Of a stretch of 64,000 nt of DNA, positions 59,827 through 64,000 are shown one piece after another. This DNA comes from JBOGCH01 sp051656645 (lineage in GTDB: Bacteria; Bacteroidota; Bacteroidia; Bacteroidales; Marinifilaceae): positions 31,436 through 95,435 of the forward strand of contig JBOGCH010000045.1 in assembly GCA_051656645.1 (NCBI GenBank), given 5' to 3'. Position numbers and translations under genes: made by a program. A model generated the notes under the pieces. It was not told the DNA's origin. It made no database searches and saw only the letters and a program-made list of their open reading frames with translations. Position 1 is the stretch's first letter; every line of letters begins with the position of its first letter.

Positions 59827-60138
59827 GCCGTGTTTGTTTTACTGATCATACAACATAAGGAAGTTTACTGTTCTGAACGATATATAAACATATTATAGAA
59901 GCATTCAGTGTTAAATTCGCATAGTAAAAAAAGAAATCTCCATTACATTTAAAGATGGACAAAATTAATAGAATAAATTTAGTACTAGTAAAGTATCCAT
60001 TTAAAATACCCTATTATATAGAGTTTCTGATGTTATGTTCCATTATTAAATTTAGTGTATCAATTTTTATATCCGGATTGTTATTTATATAAATATGCAT
60101 TACATTTACATTACTAATTAACTAAAACATAATGTATT

Positions 60139-61023
60139 ATGCATAAAATTACGTTGACCCTTACAATGTTTTTAAGCTTAAGCTTTTTGGGATGTGACAA
60201 GAAAAATTCAAAGGATGAGTTAAATGATGAAACAGTACTTGTAATCCCTGATGAGAATTTTAGAAATGTGCTAATGGCGTACGATACGAATAAAGATAAT
60301 CTTATTCAGTATGGTGAAGTCAATAAACTCGAAGAGTTAGATGTTTCTAAAGCCAATATTGCCAATTTATCGGGAGTTGAGTACTTAGTGTCACTGAAAC
60401 AACTTAATTGTTCAAATAATACGCTATCAGCGCTAGATGTGTCAAACAATAAGAATCTAACGACTTTAGATTGTGGATATAATACAATTACAGAACTTGA
60501 CACTCGTAATAATACAAAATTAGTGACATTGACTGCTAATGGGAATCCGATAGAAGCATTAGTAACAGAAACGAATACACAACTAGAGGCACTCTTCATT
60601 GCAAGTACTAAAGTCAAGGAAATTGATGTTTCTAAGAATTTAAAAATCAAACAATTGGATGCAACATATACAAGTACACTTAAGATGTTAGATATATCGC
60701 AGCTTCATGATTTGGAAAAACTAGGTGTGGCTAGAATAGGACTAATGCAGTTAGATGTGACATCAAACAAGAAACTTAAACACTTGTCATGCCAAGAAAA
60801 CAATATTTCCACACTGAATTTGACAAACTGTACGGAACTTACGGATCTTTATTGTGCAAAGAATAAGCTCGAAGAAATAGATATAAGTAAAAATACAAAA
60901 CTCACTACATTTTTAGCTGCTGATAATCTTCCTTTACATACCATATATGTTTGGGAAGGTTGTTTGCCGTCGCCACATTTATGGTTTAGAATTCCAGACG
61001 GAGTCGATACGGTGGTAAAATAG
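60139..61023 (+). CDS. Leucine-rich-repeat lipoprotein
   Basis: 294 residues. A signal with lipobox 'SLSFLGCDKK' predicts lipid anchoring. The segment 'DENFRNVLMAYDTNKDNLIQYGEV' resembles an EF-hand loop and commonly precedes the repeats. About nine leucine-rich repeats of 21 residues follow, with the pattern L-x-x-L-x-C-x-x-N-x-I/L-x-x-L-D-(V/T)-S-x-N, for example 'LKQLNCSNNTLSALDVSNN' and 'LTTLDCGYNTITELDTRNN'. Such Bacteroidetes surface lipoproteins bind host or bacterial ligands, but the partner is unknown. The gene lies just outside the mobile island and ends in a strong terminator. Confidence 0.88.
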   Translation: MHKITLTLTMFLSLSFLGCDKKNSKDELNDETVLVIPDENFRNVLMAYDTNKDNLIQYGEVNKLEELDVSKANIANLSGVEYLVSLKQLNCSNNTLSALDVSNNKNLTTLDCGYNTITELDTRNNTKLVTLTANGNPIEALVTETNTQLEALFIASTKVKEIDVSKNLKIKQLDATYTSTLKMLDISQLHDLEKLGVARIGLMQLDVTSNKKLKHLSCQENNISTLNLTNCTELTDLYCAKNKLEEIDISKNTKLTTFLAADNLPLHTIYVWEGCLPSPHLWFRIPDGVDTVVK

Positions 61024-61040
61024 TATCATTTCAAATATAT

Positions 61041-61084
61041 ACACAGCAGCGGGGACATAAATATCTCCGCTGCTGTGTTTTGTT
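61041..61084 (+). terminator. Intrinsic terminator after the LRR gene
   Basis: A 12-bp GC-rich stem ACACAGCAGCGG/CCGCTGCTGTGT (61041-61052 with 61067-61078), then TTTTGTT. Confidence 0.8.
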
Positions 61085-61144
61085 ATATTATTAATATTAA
61101 GTTGCTTATATATAAATCTTCTTTTGATAAACTTTTGAGTAATC

Positions 61145-61642
61145 CTATATTTCCATCCCCATCACATAATCGTTCATATAATATCCATTTCCTATGTGTA
61201 CATTCACTTCGCAGCGTATTGTTAATCCCATATTTAAATAAAATTGTAACGCTTTATTGTTTCGGTTCACATTTAGCTCCAATGAGCGCGTCCTAGGATA
61301 ATTGTGCTTAATGTAGTTCACTGCATATTGAAACAGTTTACTTCCGCAGTGCAAACCCTGATACATGGGGAGGATATACAGTTTTTGTAAATGAAATAAG
61401 TTATTCTCCTCCATTTGTATGGAAACATAACCTACAGGTTTACCCTCCATCCGTGCAATAAAATAGAGGTGTCCATCCTCGGCTATTTGCTTATGTAAAT
61501 TTTTTGCGGAGTACATCCATTCCATCATATAGGTAATTTGTTCTTTGCTAAGTATGTCTCTGTATGTAAGCGGAAATATATCAGTAGCCAATGCCATGAT
61601 GGTGGGAATATCCGTTGTTGAGGCTTGTGTAATTTGGAGCAT
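61145..61642 (-). CDS. GNAT-family N-acetyltransferase
   Basis: 165 residues. The acetyl-CoA loop is replaced by 'ILPMYQGLHCGSKLFQYAVNYI' (Q-G-x-x-x-G pattern). The strands 'HLYFIARMEGKPVGYVSIQM' and the late 'SLELNVNRNNKALQFYLNMGLTIRCEV' (the N-x-x-A-x-x-F-Y motif) are typical of the family. It acetylates an amine, peptide or small molecule of unknown identity. It is divergent from the GH125 gene. Confidence 0.88.
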   Translation of the reverse strand: MLQITQASTTDIPTIMALATDIFPLTYRDILSKEQITYMMEWMYSAKNLHKQIAEDGHLYFIARMEGKPVGYVSIQMEENNLFHLQKLYILPMYQGLHCGSKLFQYAVNYIKHNYPRTRSLELNVNRNNKALQFYLNMGLTIRCEVNVHIGNGYYMNDYVMGMEI

Positions 61643-61771
61643 AGGTCAGTGTTAAAAATTAGACATAAATATATAAATAAATCCCATAACACGGTGTAGT
61701 ATTCTATGGTATGCCAAGTTTCTTTTATATTTACACGTGTATTGTGCTTAAAAACCATTGACAATAATAAT

Positions 61772-63190
61772 ATGTTATTTATTTACACCTATTTCATTTC
61801 GATTTTGTCGCTTTCCCTTTTTGCGACAAATAGTAACAATGTAGATACGTCTACCTATGTGTGTCAACGTCCACCTGTGGAGGAGCGTTTGTTTACGTCG
61901 CCGCTTATAGAAAGCGAGATTGCACGCGTTACCTCGCTTCTTAAAAACCGAAAACTACAGTGGATGTTCTCTAATTGTTTCCCTAATACGTTGGAAACTA
62001 CCGTACATTATCGTTTAATTGATTCGTTGCCTGACACTTTTGTCTATACGGGCGATATTCATGCTATGTGGTTGCGCGATTCGGGTGCACAAGTATGGCC
62101 TTATATGCGTTACGCATCAAAGGATGAGGCAATAAAAGACATGTTGGCCGGTGTTATTAATCGCCAGCTTTTGTGTCTTATTATAGACCCTTATGCAAAC
62201 GCCTTTAATGATGGCGATACAGGCGAGGGGTGGCAAACCGATATGACGCGTATGAAACCTGCAGTATATGAGCGCAAATGGGAGTTGGATTCGCCCTGTT
62301 ATGTTATTCGTTTAGCACATGAATATTGGAAACAAACTGGTGATACAAGTGTATTAGGCGACCGTTGGATAGAGGCAATGCAAAATGTAATTACCGTTTG
62401 TAGAGAACAACAGCGCAAGGATGGACGTGTTCCTTATCGTTTTCTGCGAGAAACCGCCCGCCAGTTAGATACTAAAAATAATGGGGGAAATGGAAATCCC
62501 GTAAATCCTATTGGACTTATAGCTTCGGCTTTCCGTCCGTCAGACGATGCTACTACTTTTGAGTTCTTAATACCATCAAACTTCTTTGCAGTAACATCTC
62601 TACGCAAAGCAGCCGAAATTCTTGAAAATGTTAATGGACGTAAGGATATGGCTATAGAGTGCCGTGCTATAGCGACAGAAGTTGAGAAAGCTTTAAAAAA
62701 GTATGCCACTGTAAAACATCCTAAGCATGGAACAATATACGCTTTTGAGATTGATGGTTTCGGGAATCAATATTTAATGGACGATGCCAATGTACCAAGT
62801 TTATTGGCAATGGGATATCTTGGCGATGTTAGTTCAAAGGACAAGATATATCAAAACACGCGCCGTTTTGTGTGGAGTACAGACAATCCATACTTTTTTA
62901 AAGGCAGTGCGGCTGAAGGTATTGGTGGTCCTCACGTTGGATATGACATGGTATGGCCAATGAGTATTATGATGAAAGCCTTTACGGCTACTTCCGATGA
63001 GGAAATACTCCACTGCATACGTATGTTAATGGATACCGATGCAGGGACAGGCTTTATGCACGAATCGTTCCACAAGGATAATCCCAATAAATACACGCGA
63101 GACTGGTTTGCATGGCAGAATACATTATTTGGTGAACTTATTCTTACCCTTATCGATAATGGGAAATTGGATTTACTTAATTCCCTTTAG
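61772..63190 (+). CDS. Secreted GH125 exo-alpha-1,6-mannosidase
   Basis: 472 residues from the ATG at 61772, which begins a signal peptide ('YFISILSLSLFATNS'); an earlier in-frame start at 61706 lacks one. 'TGDIHAMWLRDSGAQVWPYMRY' and 'DMTRMKPAVYERKWELDSPCY' are diagnostic GH125 blocks holding catalytic acids, and 'VGYDMVWPMSIMMKAFTA' follows later. GH125 enzymes remove alpha-1,6-linked mannose from N-glycans in Bacteroides and Clostridium. Together with the GH92 enzyme at 4.9-7.1 kb it would complete high-mannose glycan trimming. Frame and length are normal. Confidence 0.93.
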   Translation: MLFIYTYFISILSLSLFATNSNNVDTSTYVCQRPPVEERLFTSPLIESEIARVTSLLKNRKLQWMFSNCFPNTLETTVHYRLIDSLPDTFVYTGDIHAMWLRDSGAQVWPYMRYASKDEAIKDMLAGVINRQLLCLIIDPYANAFNDGDTGEGWQTDMTRMKPAVYERKWELDSPCYVIRLAHEYWKQTGDTSVLGDRWIEAMQNVITVCREQQRKDGRVPYRFLRETARQLDTKNNGGNGNPVNPIGLIASAFRPSDDATTFEFLIPSNFFAVTSLRKAAEILENVNGRKDMAIECRAIATEVEKALKKYATVKHPKHGTIYAFEIDGFGNQYLMDDANVPSLLAMGYLGDVSSKDKIYQNTRRFVWSTDNPYFFKGSAAEGIGGPHVGYDMVWPMSIMMKAFTATSDEEILHCIRMLMDTDAGTGFMHESFHKDNPNKYTRDWFAWQNTLFGELILTLIDNGKLDLLNSL

Positions 63191-63205
63191 TGGTAAATAG
63201 CTTAA

Positions 63206-63257
63206 AATAACAAGAGCGTCGGCTTACTTTAAAGTCGGCGCTCTTGTTATTTTTTTA
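63206..63257 (+). terminator. Intrinsic terminator after GH125
   Basis: A stem AATAACAAGAGCG/CGCTCTTGTTATT (about 63206-63218 with 63239-63251), then seven T. Confidence 0.88.
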
Positions 63258-63447
63258 TAGTTAGTGTTACATCGCTTTTCAATCTTCATTTCATGTTTAA
63301 TGAATTAAGCGTCTAAACTTATCACCTAACAAGTATGTGACGCAATAGACATAGGATTTTTTGTGGATCAATATCTTCAATAATTATTAATACATCTCCT
63401 CACTATTGATACATGATAATTATACTACAACTTACTCTCGTCTCTAT

Positions 63448-63551
63448 ATCACATTCAGGTTTCATTCAGGTATGATAGTGGTTTCATTCAGGTTTAGGGG
63501 GTCAAACCTGAATGAAACCTGAATGAAAGCTGAATGAAACCTGAATGAAAC
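63448..63551. repeat. Hairpin element C: 4 x 11-nt units, GGGG loop, 4 x 11-nt complementary units
   Basis: Left units ATCACATTCAG, GTTTCATTCAG, GTATGATAGTG and GTTTCATTCAG (63448-63491); a 16-nt loop GTTT-AGGGGGTC-AAAC (63492-63507); right units CTGAATGAAAC, CTGAATGAAAG and CTGAATGAAAC twice (63508-63551), then CCCTAGAGGG. It shares unit sequence with element A, including the odd right unit ending in G, whose left partner is degenerate here. Confidence 0.9.
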
Positions 63552-63947
63552 CCCTAGAGGGTGAAAGGAGGGGATTAGGGAGATGAGGGCAATTTCTGTG
63601 CGATGAGATGGAAATGAGTTATTGTTCCGAGAAATTTTGCACTGCATAAGGCGTTTTTGAGGTTTTAGATATGATTTATCAGCATTTTTATGCCGCTTAA
63701 TGCAGTTTTTGGGAGTTGTAGACATGTTTTTGGATGATGAGGAGTGGTTTGTGGTATTAGTTTATGCGTATTTCGATGTAAGGAAATTGAAATAGTAGGC
63801 AAGAATACAGGATTTTTCCGCTGTCAAGCAGAATTGATTCTACAACATGATATTTTTTTTCAAAAAAATGAGGCAGCTAACTACTCATTCTGTTAACACT
63901 TTAGCCTAAGAGTGGCGAAATGCCTCGAAAAATAATTTGCGAAATAA

Positions 63948-63978
63948 TTTGGAGGGTAAGAAAAAAGCTCTACTTTTG
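63948..63978 (+). promoter_or_regulatory. Strong consensus promoter reading out of the window
   Basis: TTTG (63948-63951), a 19-nt spacer and TACTTTTG (63971-63978). No start codon follows in the last 22 bases. The downstream gene is not visible. Confidence 0.75.
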
Positions 63979-64000
63979 TATCCGCAATCACGACACAGCA

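Larger units (their letters stand above)
59501..60138. other. Intergenic stretch with a weak terminator and a broken small gene
   Basis: Holds the terminator at 59513-59555 and the minus-strand reading frame at 59554-59826. The remaining 310 bp before the next gene are very AT-rich with nothing recognised. Confidence 0.5.
63191..64000. other. Intergenic stretch at the window end
   Basis: Holds the terminator at 63206-63257, hairpin element C at 63448-63551 and a strong promoter at 63948-63978. I see no coding region; an 87-codon minus-strand frame here only reads through the 11-nt repeat. Confidence 0.6.

Noticed and set aside
63462..63725. 87-codon minus-strand frame at the window end
   Set aside because: It begins in AT-rich DNA and reads through the 11-nt repeats, giving a repetitive 'FHSAFIQVSFRF' pattern; it is a by-product of the hairpin element.

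Overview
The window comes from a low-GC anaerobic Bacteroidetes chromosome, most likely order Bacteroidales. The evidence is the recurrent TTTG-N19/21-TAnnTTTG promoter form, the scarcity of Shine-Dalgarno sequences, a Bacteroidetes-type arginine operon, host-glycan enzymes (GH92, GH109, GH125, a sialidase-fold enzyme, an anaerobic sulfatase maturase), a GGGtGRT gene, and a BfmA/DUF5712 mobilization module. I cannot name the genus. I saw no rRNA, tRNA or CRISPR array.

Layout. 0-7.2 kb: a truncated TPR/DUF5107 protein, a GH109-type lipoprotein, an ankyrin protein and a GH92 mannosidase. 7.2-14.5 kb: a seven-gene arginine operon (GNAT synthase, argG, argC, argD, argB, argE, argH) behind a promoter covered by ARG-box-like palindromes. 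14.5-25.3 kb: sulfatase maturase, Na+/solute symporter, ABC-F ATPase, rlmB, a pyrimidine-dimer glycosylase, a sialidase-fold enzyme, and a TetR-MATE pair sharing a TGAAC-N4-GTTCA operator. 25.3-26.3 kb: an unlisted 25-residue threonine-rich leader peptide followed by an orphan fragment of ApgM, the homoserine-kinase-type phosphoglycerate mutase homologue. This looks like the relic, or a reuse, of a threonine operon. 26.6-40.8 kb: a patatin/Omp85 protein, redox proteins, transporters, NDH-2, a HAD phosphatase, a secreted S37-type peptidase and a rhodanese lipoprotein. 40.86-42.5 kb: a cysteine operon (cysK, cysE) preceded by a consensus promoter, a 32-residue leader peptide with four consecutive Cys codons, and an intrinsic terminator, which together form a textbook attenuator. 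42.8-44.5 kb: a NifU-like protein and GGGtGRT, with high-expression codon use.

44.9-58.2 kb is a decayed mobile island. Its edges are the N-terminal and C-terminal pieces of one tyrosine recombinase, separated by 12.7 kb. Inside are a broken DUF2867 gene, a Crp/Fnr regulator and an SDR; broken DUF4377 and RteC-like genes; helix-turn-helix genes; an oriT-like region; mobilization genes; a possible HEPN-type cargo gene; a DUF3876 gene split by an IS5-type element; a retron (promoter, structured leader, small membrane protein, reverse transcriptase with the NAxxH and VTG-type motifs); and two frameshifted tandem integrases. 58.3-64 kb holds a GIY-YIG (T5orf172) protein, a leucine-rich-repeat lipoprotein, a GNAT, a GH125 mannosidase, and a strong promoter pointing out of the window.

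Three intergenic elements (20.6, 34.7 and 63.5 kb) share one architecture: four 11-nt units, a 16-17-nt loop containing GGGG, then four complementary 11-nt units. Two share unit sequence; the third keeps the architecture with a different unit. I do not recognise this family. It, the two leader peptides and the retron are the most interesting signals here.
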